The notes: a model not told the origin generated them from the sequence alone. 64,000 bases of DNA from Pseudomonas mosselii (GCF_003205295.1 NZ_QJRP01000019.1:28573-92572); one strand, 5' to 3'. Shown: positions 27,708-36,440, counted from the first letter of the stretch. Translations and numbers: made by a program.

Positions 27708-27713
27708 CCCGCC

Positions 27714-28961
27714 ATGCGCATCGCGATCATTGGCAGCGGCATCGCCGGCCTGACCTGCGCCCACCTGCTGTCGCGCCGCCACGAGGTCACGGTGTTCGAG
27801 GCCGAGGACTGGATCGGCGGCCACACCCATACCGTCGAAGTGCGCTGGCGCGGCGAACGTCATGCGGTGGACACCGGCTTCATCGTGTTCAACGACTGGA
27901 CCTACCCGAACTTCATCCGCCTGCTCGACCAGCTCGGGGTTGCCTCGCGGCCGACCCAGATGAGCTTCTCGGTGCATGACCCGGACAGTGGCCTCGAATA
28001 CAACGGCCACAACCTCGACTCCCTGTTCGCGCAGCGGCGCAACCTGGTGTCGCCTGGGTTCTGGGGCATGCTGCGCGACATCCTGCGTTTCAACCGCCAG
28101 GCCTTGGCCGATCTGGACCGCGGGCGCATCGATCCGTCCACCACCCTGGGCGGTTACCTCCAGGTACAGGGCTATGGCCGGCGCTTTGTCGAGCACTACG
28201 TCGTGCCGATGGGCTCGGCAATCTGGTCGATGTCACGGGCAGACATGCTCGGTTTTCCCCTGCAGTTCTTCGTGCGTTTCTGTCGCAACCATGGGCTGCT
28301 GTCGGTGAACCAGCGTCCGCAGTGGCGGGTCGTCGAGGGTGGTTCGCGCAGCTATGTCGCACCGCTGTGCCGGCCATTCGCCGAGCGCATCCGCCTGGCG
28401 TGCAAGGTCGACCGGGTCAGCCGCGATGAAGATGGCGTCACCCTGCACGGCAAGGCCGGTGCCGAGCGTTTCGACAACGTGGTGTTCGCCTGCCACAGCG
28501 ACCAGGCCCTTGCCCTGCTGGAAGCACCCAGCGCCCAGGAGCGCGCGGTGCTCGGGGCCATCACCTACGCCAGCAACGATGTGCTGCTGCACACCGACAC
28601 CCGCCTGCTACCGCGCCGGCGCAAGGCCTGGGCCAGCTGGAACTACCGCCTGGGCGGTCCCGAACAGGCCCCGGCCGCGCTGACCTATAACATGAACATC
28701 CTGCAGGGCATCCAGGCCCCGGTGACCTTCTGCGTCAGCCTCAACCAGACCTCACTTGTAGACCCGGCGCAGATCATCGCCCGCTACAAGTACGCCCACC
28801 CCCAATACAGCCTCGCCGCCACCGCCGCCCAGGCCCGCCAGGCCGAGCTGCAGGGCCAGCACCACAGCTACTACTGCGGCGCCTACTGGGGCAACGGCTT
28901 TCATGAGGACGGCGTGGTCAGTGCGCTCAAGGTCGCCGAACACTTCGGAGAGCAATTGTGA
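27714..28961 (+). CDS. FAD-dependent oxidoreductase / amine-oxidase-like desaturase
   Basis: A 415-residue flavoprotein of the COG2907 type. The FAD motif is IIGSGIAGLTCAHLL followed by VFEAEDWIGGHTHT. It is consistently found beside DUF1365 and a CFA-synthase-like methyltransferase. By analogy with the Rhodobacter furan-fatty-acid genes it may oxidise or desaturate acyl chains; this is inference. The GTGA overlap with the DUF1365 gene indicates translational coupling. Confidence 0.88.
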   Translation: MRIAIIGSGIAGLTCAHLLSRRHEVTVFEAEDWIGGHTHTVEVRWRGERHAVDTGFIVFNDWTYPNFIRLLDQLGVASRPTQMSFSVHDPDSGLEYNGHNLDSLFAQRRNLVSPGFWGMLRDILRFNRQALADLDRGRIDPSTTLGGYLQVQGYGRRFVEHYVVPMGSAIWSMSRADMLGFPLQFFVRFCRNHGLLSVNQRPQWRVVEGGSRSYVAPLCRPFAERIRLACKVDRVSRDEDGVTLHGKAGAERFDNVVFACHSDQALALLEAPSAQERAVLGAITYASNDVLLHTDTRLLPRRRKAWASWNYRLGGPEQAPAALTYNMNILQGIQAPVTFCVSLNQTSLVDPAQIIARYKYAHPQYSLAATAAQARQAELQGQHHSYYCGAYWGNGFHEDGVVSALKVAEHFGEQL

Positions 28962-29767
28962 ACAGCAGCCTGTGCCCGGGCTGGGTCAGCCATCGGCGCC
29001 TGGTGCCCCGGCCGCATGCCTTGCGCTACCGGATCGGCATGTTCTACCTGGACCTCGACGAACAGGCCGGGCTGCTGGGCCTGTCACGCTGGGTGGGGCG
29101 CTGGCGGCTGGCGCCCCTGAGCTGGCGCGAGACCGATTACCTGCCGGCGCTGACCGGCAAGGGCGAGCCGCTGGCCCAGGCCGCCCGCCGACTGGTCGGC
29201 CAGGCCACCGGCCAGGTTCCCGAAGGCCCGGTGCGCCTGCTGACCCAGCTGCGCAGTTGGGGACTGTCGTTCAATCCGGTGAGCCTGTACTTCTGCCATG
29301 ACCGCGACGAGCAGCTGGCGGCGATTCTGCTGGAAGTGCGCAACACGCCGTGGCGCGAGCGCTTCCACTATGTGCTGCCGGTGCGGGACGGCCTCGAGCA
29401 AACGTTCACCATGGCCAAGGCCTTCCACGTATCGCCCTTCCTGCCGATGGCCATGGACTACCACCTGCACTTCCATCTGGATACGCAGCGGATTCACGTG
29501 CACATGGAGAACTGGCGAGACGGCCAGAAGATCTTCGAAGCCGACCTCGCCGTGCGCCGCCAGCCGCTGGACCGCGCCGCGCTGCATCGCTACCTGCTGT
29601 CCTTCCCCTGGATGAGCCTGCGCACCGTCTCGGCCATCTACTGGCAAGCCCTGCGCCTGTTGTTCAAGCGTGTCCCCGTTCACGACCACACCGCCAGCCA
29701 GGGCACCCTGGCGCTCGGCCATCGCCGCGAGGAGCCCGACCATGTCGAACCCCACCCTGAGCGTTAG
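28958..29767 (+). CDS. DUF1365 family protein
   Basis: A 269-residue DUF1365 protein (COG3496). Typical stretches are WVSHRRLVPRPHALRYRIGM near the N-terminus and LSFNPVSLYFCHD in the middle, with MAKAFHVSPFLPM later. Its function is unknown but it is genetically tied to the FAD oxidoreductase and the CFA-like enzyme. The GTG start overlaps the previous stop, and its 3' end overlaps the next gene by 26 bases. Confidence 0.9.
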   Translation: MNSSLCPGWVSHRRLVPRPHALRYRIGMFYLDLDEQAGLLGLSRWVGRWRLAPLSWRETDYLPALTGKGEPLAQAARRLVGQATGQVPEGPVRLLTQLRSWGLSFNPVSLYFCHDRDEQLAAILLEVRNTPWRERFHYVLPVRDGLEQTFTMAKAFHVSPFLPMAMDYHLHFHLDTQRIHVHMENWRDGQKIFEADLAVRRQPLDRAALHRYLLSFPWMSLRTVSAIYWQALRLLFKRVPVHDHTASQGTLALGHRREEPDHVEPHPER

Positions 29768-31001
29768 CAAATCCGCAGGCCTCACTCCGCTGCTGGGTGG
29801 GCTGGCCCGCAGCGCGGTGATGGCGCAACTGGGCAAGCTGCGCCACGGCCACCTGCGGCTGCGCGAGCGGGGACGGCAATGGAGCTTCGGCGACGCCGAC
29901 AGCCCGTTGCAGGCCGAAGTGGAGGTCCTTGAAGGCGCGGCCTGGAACCTGGTGGCCGGCAATGGCTCGATCGGTGCCGGCGAGGCCTACATCCATGGCT
30001 ACTGGCACAGCCCGGACCTGGCGGCCGTGACCCGGCTGTTCGTGGCCAACCTGGAGGTACTGGACGCCCTGGAAGGTGGCCTGGCGCGCCTGGGTCGTCC
30101 CCTGCTACGACTGCTGCATCGCCTGAACCGCAACAACCGACGCGGCGCCAAACGCAATATCCTGGCCCACTACGACCTGGGCAACGTCCTGTTCGAACAC
30201 CTGCTCGACCCGACCATGATGTACTCGGCGGCCCGGTTCGAACACCCCGACCAACCCCTGGAGCACGCCCAACTGAACAAGCTGGAGCAGATCTGCCGCA
30301 AGCTCGAACTGAGTGCGCGGGATCACCTGCTGGAGATCGGCAGCGGCTGGGGCAGCCTGGCGATCCACGCCGCGACCCGGCACGGCTGCCGGGTCACCAC
30401 CACGACGCTCTCCGAGGCCCAGTACGCCTTCACCCTGCAGCGCGTCCAGGCATTGGGGCTGGAACAACGCGTGACGGTGTTGCGCCAGGATTATCGCGAC
30501 CTGCAGGGCAGCTTCGACAAGCTGGTCTCGATCGAGATGATCGAAGCCGTCGGCCACCGTTACCTGCCCGTGTACTTTCGCCAGTGCGCAACGCTGCTCA
30601 AGCCCGACGGGCTGATGCTACTGCAGGCCATCACCATCCGCGACCAGCGCTATGCCCAGGCCCGGCGCTCGGTGGACTTCATCCAGCGCTACATCTTTCC
30701 TGGCGGCGCCTTGCCGTCGTTGAGCGTGCTGCTCGACACCGCCAGCCGCCAGACAGGGCTGAACCTCGTGCACCTGGAGGACTTCGGCCTGGACTACGCC
30801 CGCACCCTGCTCCATTGGCGCGACAACCTGCGTCAGGCACGTGGCGCGCTGGCGGCGCTCGGCTACGACGAAATGTTCCAGCGCCTGTGGGAGTACTACC
30901 TGTGCTATTGCCAGGGCGGATTCGAGGAGCGCGCCATCGGCGTCGCCCAGTTGCTGTGGGCAGGCCCCTCGGCACGCCGCGCCCCGTTGCCCGGGCACTG
31001 A
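29742..31001 (+). CDS. ufaM: CFA synthase-like SAM methyltransferase (UfaM-like)
   Basis: A 419-residue member of the cyclopropane-fatty-acyl-phospholipid synthase family. It methylates or cyclopropanates unsaturated acyl chains of membrane phospholipids. The SAM motif is LLEIGSGWGSLAIHAA, preceded by AHYDLGNVLFEHLLDPTMMYSAARF, the family's substrate-side hallmark; SIEMIEAVGHRYLPVYF follows. In P. putida a light-induced gene named ufaM, for furan-fatty-acid formation, is reported; operon context supports that identity. The ATG at 29742 has a GAGG site and lies inside the DUF1365 gene. Confidence 0.87.
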   Translation: MSNPTLSVSKSAGLTPLLGGLARSAVMAQLGKLRHGHLRLRERGRQWSFGDADSPLQAEVEVLEGAAWNLVAGNGSIGAGEAYIHGYWHSPDLAAVTRLFVANLEVLDALEGGLARLGRPLLRLLHRLNRNNRRGAKRNILAHYDLGNVLFEHLLDPTMMYSAARFEHPDQPLEHAQLNKLEQICRKLELSARDHLLEIGSGWGSLAIHAATRHGCRVTTTTLSEAQYAFTLQRVQALGLEQRVTVLRQDYRDLQGSFDKLVSIEMIEAVGHRYLPVYFRQCATLLKPDGLMLLQAITIRDQRYAQARRSVDFIQRYIFPGGALPSLSVLLDTASRQTGLNLVHLEDFGLDYARTLLHWRDNLRQARGALAALGYDEMFQRLWEYYLCYCQGGFEERAIGVAQLLWAGPSARRAPLPGH

Positions 31002-31004
31002 CCC

Positions 31005-31493
31005 ATGCGCCGTGGCTGGCTGATCGCCAATGCCCTGTGGCTGCAGGCTGGCTGGTGGCTGTGCGTGCTCGGGGCGCGATGGCCCTGGTTGCTGCTGCTG
31101 GTGCCGCCGGCCATGGCGGTGCATGTAATCCTGTGCCGGGATCGCCCTGGCGAGGCTTGGACGCTACTGCGCGTGACACTGGCCGGCGCCCTGCTGGACA
31201 GCTTGCTCGGCGCGCTTGGCGTGTTCGCTTTCGACAGCCACCCGCTGCCCGTGTGGCTGGCGATGCTGTGGCTGGTGTTGGCCAGCGGCCTGCGCCACAG
31301 CCTGGCCTGGGCCGGCCGGCCGCTCTGGCGCGGGGCGCTGCTCGGCGCTTTTGGCGGACCGCTGGCCTACCTGGCCGGCGCCCGCCTGGCGCAGGTCGAC
31401 CTGCCGTTGGGCACGGTCACCACCGCCCTGCTGCTGGCGCCGATCTGGGCGCTGCTGTTGCCCTCTCTGGTACGCCTGGCGGCGTGGCGCTGA
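31005..31493 (+). CDS. DUF2878 membrane protein
   Basis: A 162-residue inner-membrane protein with about five hydrophobic segments, beginning MRRGWLIANALWLQAGWWLC and ending in LLLAPIWALLLPSLVRLAAW. Matches the DUF2878 pattern. It begins three bases after the methyltransferase gene and closes the operon. Its role is unknown; perhaps it anchors the lipid-modifying enzymes. Confidence 0.82.
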   Translation: MRRGWLIANALWLQAGWWLCVLGARWPWLLLLVPPAMAVHVILCRDRPGEAWTLLRVTLAGALLDSLLGALGVFAFDSHPLPVWLAMLWLVLASGLRHSLAWAGRPLWRGALLGAFGGPLAYLAGARLAQVDLPLGTVTTALLLAPIWALLLPSLVRLAAWR

Positions 31494-31649
31494 TCGGCGG
31501 CATGATCGCGATCCGTCAGCCCATTGCACATTTCTGCTCTACGCCGCTGGAAGTGATATCAAATTGCCCGATATCATCCCACGCCTTCACGGCAACGCCA
31601 GTCGCTGCCTTGGCCATAAATGGTACCTGTAGCCCCTCAAGGAATGTTC

Positions 31650-32330
31650 ATGCCTGGATTGCTCCGCGCCTTAGCCTGTGTATTGCCCTTTGCCCTGATT
31701 GCAGGATGCGGCCCGGTTTCACCCGCCATTGTCAGCGAGCCGCTGCAACCTGCCGCAGGCGGGCCCGTCAGCTATCTGGTCGGCAGCATCGGCCCTGCCG
31801 CAGAAGACGATGCGTACACTCATCAGCGAATCAAGTTGCGCAAGACCGATACGCAGGAAAATGCGGCGGCGGTGTGGGGCAACGGCCTCGTGGGGAATAC
31901 CCCGTCGGACATCAAGGGCGCGCCAGTCGGGGAACACTACAGCAAGCCGGGAGTCGCCAGCGTCTTCGTCCTGCCGCTCAAGCCTGGTCACTATGAGATT
32001 TATGACACCGAGTTCTATTGGCCAGGTGACGATAATCTATCGATCAACGCCAAGCGCAAGTTCTCGGTACCCATGGACCTTGAGCCGGGCAAGGCCTACT
32101 ACCTCGGCGAGTTCCGTTCGCGCTGCCTGCAACGGATGCTCTGCTTCTTCAGTCTGCGCGACCAGCGGGCACGCGATGAGGTGATCGCCCGTCGTTACTC
32201 GCCAAACCTGCCGACGCTGGAAGTGCTGAGCCTGGACATGAAGCCAGCGTTTCCTTTCATCACGTCGGCAAACAACCCCGAACCGGCCAGCCTGGCCGAA
32301 GAACGAGCTCAGGCGCCGAACGGGAACTAG
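31650..32330 (+). CDS. Putative outer-membrane lipoprotein
   Basis: A 226-residue protein with a lipoprotein signal (PFALIAGC, lipidated Cys20). The body contains a beta-rich segment (VFVLPLKPGHYEIYDTEFYWPG, then LEPGKAYYLGEFRS) similar to hypothetical lipoproteins with a DUF2846-like sandwich. The ATG at 31650 follows AAGGA by six bases. A second frame stays open past the stop to 32395 and ends in a plausible amphipathic helix (AELRAALEALEKLRLG), so the C-terminus may have been changed by a frameshift. Confidence 0.75.
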   Translation: MPGLLRALACVLPFALIAGCGPVSPAIVSEPLQPAAGGPVSYLVGSIGPAAEDDAYTHQRIKLRKTDTQENAAAVWGNGLVGNTPSDIKGAPVGEHYSKPGVASVFVLPLKPGHYEIYDTEFYWPGDDNLSINAKRKFSVPMDLEPGKAYYLGEFRSRCLQRMLCFFSLRDQRARDEVIARRYSPNLPTLEVLSLDMKPAFPFITSANNPEPASLAEERAQAPNGN

Positions 32331-32503
32331 TATCGCAGTCATCCGCCGAACTACGGGCGGCCCTGGAGGCACTGGAAAAATTACGCCTGGGTTGATGAGC
32401 ACCCGGCTCATCGATTGTCCTAATGCCCTGCGTGCAATGCTAATTTCAATCGTCCCCGGTGAACCCTCTAGACTGCCGGCTCACCACCATAGGAGCCCAC
32501 GCG

Positions 32504-32911
32504 ATGCATGGCGAAACCTCGATTGAAAAACTCCTCCAGTCCATGAGACCCGTACTCAATGACGGCGAGTATGTCTTTGCCACCGTCACCGACGCCTCAC
32601 AGCTGCAAGACCTGAACATTGTCGGCAGCTTCAGGGAGCACGAAGGCTGGACGGTCATCCTGGAGCGAAAGGTCGCGGACGCGATGCAACTGCCCTACAC
32701 CTACGTGTGCGCCTGGATCACGCTGACCGTCCACTCCTCCCTCGAAGCCGTTGGCCTGACCGCAGCGTTCGCCACCGCGCTGGGCAAAGCGGGCATCAGC
32801 TGCAACGTGGTGGCGGCCTACTACCATGACCACATCTTTGTCGGTGTGGACGACGCCCAGAGCGCCATGGCGGTGTTGAAAGCACTTTCAGACACCGCCG
32901 GGCAACCCTAA
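32504..32911 (+). CDS. ACT domain-containing protein
   Basis: A 135-residue protein with two ACT-like halves (COG3602 type), for example WITLTVHSSLEAVGLTAAFA followed by GISCNVVAAYYHDHIFV. ACT domains sense amino acids or similar small ligands; the ligand is unknown here. The ATG has an AGGAG site 8 bases upstream. It converges on the Ada-AlkA gene with only seven bases between. Confidence 0.87.
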   Translation: MHGETSIEKLLQSMRPVLNDGEYVFATVTDASQLQDLNIVGSFREHEGWTVILERKVADAMQLPYTYVCAWITLTVHSSLEAVGLTAAFATALGKAGISCNVVAAYYHDHIFVGVDDAQSAMAVLKALSDTAGQP

Positions 32912-32918
32912 GTCAAGG

Positions 32919-34379
32919 TCACGGCTTTCCCGCCAGCCCTTGCCAGGCCCGCAGCACCGCATAGCCACGCCAGGGGCGCCAGCCCTGCGCAGCTTGCGTA
33001 GCGGCGCTGGCACTGTTCACGCCCAGGGCCTTCTGCAATGCCACGTCACCCGCCGGAAACGCATCGGGCCAGCGCAGCGCGCGCAAGGCGATGTACTGGG
33101 CGGTCCAGTCGCCGATGCCGGGCAAGGCACGCAACTGGGCGCAGGTGGCCGCGACATCGACGCCGGGGCGCAGCACCAGGCGCCCTTCCCCCACGGCCTC
33201 GGCCAGGGCCTTGAGCGCGGCCTGGCGCTGGCGCGTGATGCCCAGTCGGCCAAGGCCGTCACCACTGGCTGCCGCCAGGGTCGCCGGCGTGGGGAACAGG
33301 CGGTCCAGCGCTGCGACGGGGGTCTGGATGGGCTCGCCAAAGGCGCCGACCAGGCGCGCGCCCAGCGTGCGTGCGGCGACCACGGTGATTTGCTGGCCGA
33401 GCACGGCGCGCACCGCCAGCTCGAAGCCGTCCAGCGTACCGGGCACACGCATGCCCTCGCTCGCCGGGAACGTGGCCTGCAACACGCCGTGGATCGCCAC
33501 CGGGTCGGCATCCAGGTCGAACGCGGCCCGTACGCGGTTGATCAGCGTGGGCAGCACGCTTGCCAGGCTGTCACTGATCGTCACCTGCGCCTGGGCGCGG
33601 TCGTCATCAAGGCTCACACTCAACCAGCCGCTGCATTCCTGCTGGCCCTGCACCAGGCGCACGGTGCGCGTGTACTGCCGGCCCTCCACCCACTCCAGGC
33701 CCGGGATGGCGCGCAGGCGCAGGAAGCCCAGCATCGCCTCGACGTCATAAGGCGGGCGCCAGCCCAGGCGAATGCTCACCCCCTGCCCGTCGGCAGGCAA
33801 CCGGGCGCGACGCAACGCGCTGGGATTCAGGCCATAGTGCCGCGAGAATGCATCATTGAACCGCCGCACACTGCCAAAGCCACTGGACAATGCCACCTGG
33901 GTCATCGGCAACTGCGTGTCGGCGATCAGTTGCTTGGCCGCCAGCAGGCGCCGTGTCTGCAGGTACTGCAGCGGCGAGACACCGAACTGCGCCTCGAAGA
34001 TGCGTCGCAGGTGGCGGTCGCTCACCCCCAGGTGCCGAGCGATGTCGACCATCGTGCGCACGACCTGCGGCTCGTCCATCAGGCGCGCCGCCTGCACGGC
34101 CAGGATGCGCGAGGCATCCTCGGTGCTCCACGCCACCGTGCGCGGCGCCAGCTCGGGACGACAGCGCAGGCACGGCCTGAAGCCCGCCGCCTCGGCCTGG
34201 GCGGCATGACGGTAGAAGCGCAGGTTGTCGCGCCGTGGCGTTTTCACCCGGCATACCGGCCGACAATAGATACCGGTGCTGGTGACCGCAGCGAAGAAGG
34301 CGCCATCGAAACGCGCGTCGTGCGCCTTAAGGGCCAGGTAGCAGGCATCGCTTTCGGGTGACTCGATGAGGTTTGTCAT
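32919..34379 (-). CDS. Ada-AlkA fusion: methylphosphotriester sensor, AraC activator and 3-methyladenine DNA glycosylase
   Basis: A 486-residue alkylation-repair protein. Residues ~20-85 are the Ada zinc/methyl-acceptor domain (STGIYCRPVCRVKTPRRDN, then FRPCLRCRPE). Residues ~105-195 are an AraC helix-turn-helix (IARHLGVSDRHLRRIFEAQFG). The C-terminal ~280 residues are AlkA, with helix-hairpin-helix LPGIGDWTAQYIALRAL and the catalytic Asp in FPAGDVALQ. It both senses methylated DNA and removes alkylated bases. Start at 34379: an AGGA site lies 8 bases before it. Confidence 0.93.
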   Translation of the reverse strand: MTNLIESPESDACYLALKAHDARFDGAFFAAVTSTGIYCRPVCRVKTPRRDNLRFYRHAAQAEAAGFRPCLRCRPELAPRTVAWSTEDASRILAVQAARLMDEPQVVRTMVDIARHLGVSDRHLRRIFEAQFGVSPLQYLQTRRLLAAKQLIADTQLPMTQVALSSGFGSVRRFNDAFSRHYGLNPSALRRARLPADGQGVSIRLGWRPPYDVEAMLGFLRLRAIPGLEWVEGRQYTRTVRLVQGQQECSGWLSVSLDDDRAQAQVTISDSLASVLPTLINRVRAAFDLDADPVAIHGVLQATFPASEGMRVPGTLDGFELAVRAVLGQQITVVAARTLGARLVGAFGEPIQTPVAALDRLFPTPATLAAASGDGLGRLGITRQRQAALKALAEAVGEGRLVLRPGVDVAATCAQLRALPGIGDWTAQYIALRALRWPDAFPAGDVALQKALGVNSASAATQAAQGWRPWRGYAVLRAWQGLAGKP

Positions 34380-34462
34380 GAGCGACATCCTATGCCCTGG
34401 ATTCACTTGAGGCTCGCCATTTTCGGACATATGGCTTGCAGGGCTTCCCCCATCCTGCAGAC

Positions 34463-34495
34463 AACAAAAAATCCGATGCCTTACGGCATCGGATT
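34463..34495 (-). terminator. Rho-independent terminator of the LPMO-chitinase operon
   Basis: Perfect 11-base stem (AATCCGATGCC / GGCATCGGATT) with a TTAC loop. Read on the minus strand it is followed by a run of T. It lies 71 bases past the chitinase stop. Confidence 0.85.
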
Positions 34496-34565
34496 CTCAT
34501 CGATCGATCAGGTCGGCAGGCCTCGACTGCCGGGCATCAGGCACGTCTGCCCGATGCGGGTTCGA

Positions 34566-35618
34566 TCAGGCGCCGGTCGGTGCCTTGCGGCTGCGTTGAG
34601 CGGACGCCTTGGTGCCATTGATCAGCGGCCCGTAGCGTCGGCTGAACTCCTGGTTGTAGGGCACGTGGTCCTTGTTGACCCCGTTGTCCCAGTTGACCGA
34701 CCAGGTCATCAGGCCCTTGATCGACACGCCCTTGGCATACAGGCGCTTGAACGCGTTGGTCACCGCCGTCGGGTTGATCACGTAGCCGGTGGCGGCGGCG
34801 TCGACGTTGGCCGGCAGGCCGATGACGAACTTGTCGGCCGGGATCCGGGTGAAGCCGCGGGTGCCGCTGACCAGGCTTTCGGTCAGGTAGAAGAGGAAGT
34901 CCTCTTTGAGCGCATCGTTGTTCTGGGCAATCCAGGCGCCCCTGCCGTTGTTGGCCTCCTGCACCCACAGCCCGTCGCCACCCTGGTTGTAGAACTGCGG
35001 GGCGATGAAGTCGTAGTACCCCTCCAGTGCCTTGAGGTAGTCGACGTAGCGCCCGGCGCTGGTCAGGTAGGGGAACTCCGGTGCCATGCTGATGATGAAA
35101 TGCTTGCCCTCGGCGGCGTAGTGATCCTTCACCAGCTTCAGCGCGGCGGGCAGGACGGTCTTGTTGGCGGCGAAGTCGATCGCGCTCTGTTCAAGATCGA
35201 TGTCCAGCCCGTCGAAACCGTAGGTCTCCACCAGGCGGATGATTTCATTGGCCAGCGGCTGTTCGTGGCCCGGGTTCAGCGCGATATGCGCATCGGCACC
35301 GCCCAGCGACATCAGCACCGCCCGGCCCTGGCTGTTGAGCACGCCGACCTGGCGGCGGAACTCGGCATCGGACAGGTTGTACGGCTTGAAGGTCGGGATG
35401 CCGCTGCCCTTCATGAATGCCACGGCCACCACGTTGTAGTCGCGCGGCACCTCCTCCAGGCTCATGTTGGCGAACTGCCCGCGCTGGTAGCCATCCGCCG
35501 GGCCTGCCGGCCAGTTGTGCCAGTAGCCCATGAGGATCTTCTTGCCCTCGAGGCTGGGCATGCGCGAGGCGGCGTCGTCCCGCGCTGCCTTCAGTTGGGT
35601 AAAGTCAATCTTTGACAT
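34566..35618 (-). CDS. Chitinase, glycoside hydrolase family 18, without signal peptide
   Basis: A 350-residue GH18 enzyme that cleaves chitin. Motifs present are MSLGG (residues ~103-107) and the catalytic DGLDIDLE (residues ~136-143, acid Glu143), with substrate-contact residues in MAPEFPYL and FIAPQFYNQ. The N-terminus (MSKIDFTQLKAARDDAA) is hydrophilic, so there is no Sec or Tat signal. P. aeruginosa ChiC is likewise exported unprocessed. The AAGGA site lies in the loop of a small inverted repeat. It follows the LPMO gene by 37 bases and ends at a strong terminator. Confidence 0.9.
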   Translation of the reverse strand: MSKIDFTQLKAARDDAASRMPSLEGKKILMGYWHNWPAGPADGYQRGQFANMSLEEVPRDYNVVAVAFMKGSGIPTFKPYNLSDAEFRRQVGVLNSQGRAVLMSLGGADAHIALNPGHEQPLANEIIRLVETYGFDGLDIDLEQSAIDFAANKTVLPAALKLVKDHYAAEGKHFIISMAPEFPYLTSAGRYVDYLKALEGYYDFIAPQFYNQGGDGLWVQEANNGRGAWIAQNNDALKEDFLFYLTESLVSGTRGFTRIPADKFVIGLPANVDAAATGYVINPTAVTNAFKRLYAKGVSIKGLMTWSVNWDNGVNKDHVPYNQEFSRRYGPLINGTKASAQRSRKAPTGA

Positions 35619-35655
35619 GTTCTAATCCTTCAGAACGTGTGGAAGATCCGCGGAC

Positions 35656-36291
35656 TTACTTGAAGTCGACGTCGAAGGCCTGGTAGAAGGCGTTGCCGGT
35701 GTTGGCGACGATCCACATCAGGACGATCACATGACGGCCCTTCTTGTTGGCCGGCAGCTTCACTTCGTGGTCGACCTTGGCCTTCAGCTCGCCGGCATGG
35801 CTGTAGTACGGCACCTGCGGGTAGAAGTCCTCGGCGAACGGTTTGTCCTCCAGCTGCGCACGGGTGATGCGCTGTTTCGGGTCCCAGCCGTCCTTGGTGA
35901 TCAACCAGCGGTAGCCGCGGGTGGTGTGCGCCGCGGTGTAGCGCCAGGTCACCTTGAACAGCTGACCGGGGTCGACGTTCACCTGCGGCCAGGTGAAGGC
36001 GCGGTTGAGCTTCTTGCTCATCTCCTCGTCGGTGAAGTTGACGCAGTCGCGAGCGTCGGTCTTGCCACCGCTGAGGATGTAGCCGTCGGCGGGCGGGGCG
36101 ACGCTCGGGTTGTCCGACTGGAACGGTGCGGGGAACGGGCCGGCCGCCAGGGCCGGGAAGTTCTTGCCGCCTTCCATTTCGTCTACCTGCCAGCCGCTCA
36201 GCACGCCGAGGTCGATGGCAACGGCGCCGCGGGAGGCCGGGGAAGTGACGCGGCCATGGCGAAGTGGGTTCTGGTTTTGTGGTTGGTTCAT
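35656..36291 (-). CDS. AA10 lytic polysaccharide monooxygenase / chitin-binding protein, without signal peptide
   Basis: A 211-residue copper enzyme that oxidatively cuts crystalline chitin. The domain begins HGRVTSPASRGA and has the second brace His in YTAAHTTRGYRW. Normally the first His is the mature N-terminus after signal cleavage; here it is residue 12, after a polar MNQPQNQNPLR extension that is not a signal peptide. To be active the protein would need another proteolytic trim. The second ATG was preferred since GGAG lies 8 bases before it (an ATG at 36297 is too close). It is first in the operon, with a LexA-like box upstream. Confidence 0.88.
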   Translation of the reverse strand: MNQPQNQNPLRHGRVTSPASRGAVAIDLGVLSGWQVDEMEGGKNFPALAAGPFPAPFQSDNPSVAPPADGYILSGGKTDARDCVNFTDEEMSKKLNRAFTWPQVNVDPGQLFKVTWRYTAAHTTRGYRWLITKDGWDPKQRITRAQLEDKPFAEDFYPQVPYYSHAGELKAKVDHEVKLPANKKGRHVIVLMWIVANTGNAFYQAFDVDFK

Positions 36292-36424
36292 GTTCATAGC
36301 TCCATTTGATTTGAGAACTCTCCCTTTCCGAAGGAGAGGCCTTCAAACTAACGGAGCTGGATTTATTGTCCACGGGGCGATTTTGCGCACTGAAGCCGGT
36401 CGTGGGGAGAAACCTCAACGAATA

Positions 36425-36440
36425 CTGGATATTTATACAG
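36425..36440 (-). promoter_or_regulatory. LexA (SOS) box upstream of the LPMO-chitinase operon
   Basis: On the minus strand CTGTATAAATATCCAG matches 15 of 16 positions of the Pseudomonas consensus CTGTATAAATATACAG. A TTGAAC hexamer directly abuts it and would serve as the -35 element, with TATTCG right after the box as a possible -10. It lies 134 bases upstream of the LPMO start in an AT-rich leader. Confidence 0.72.
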
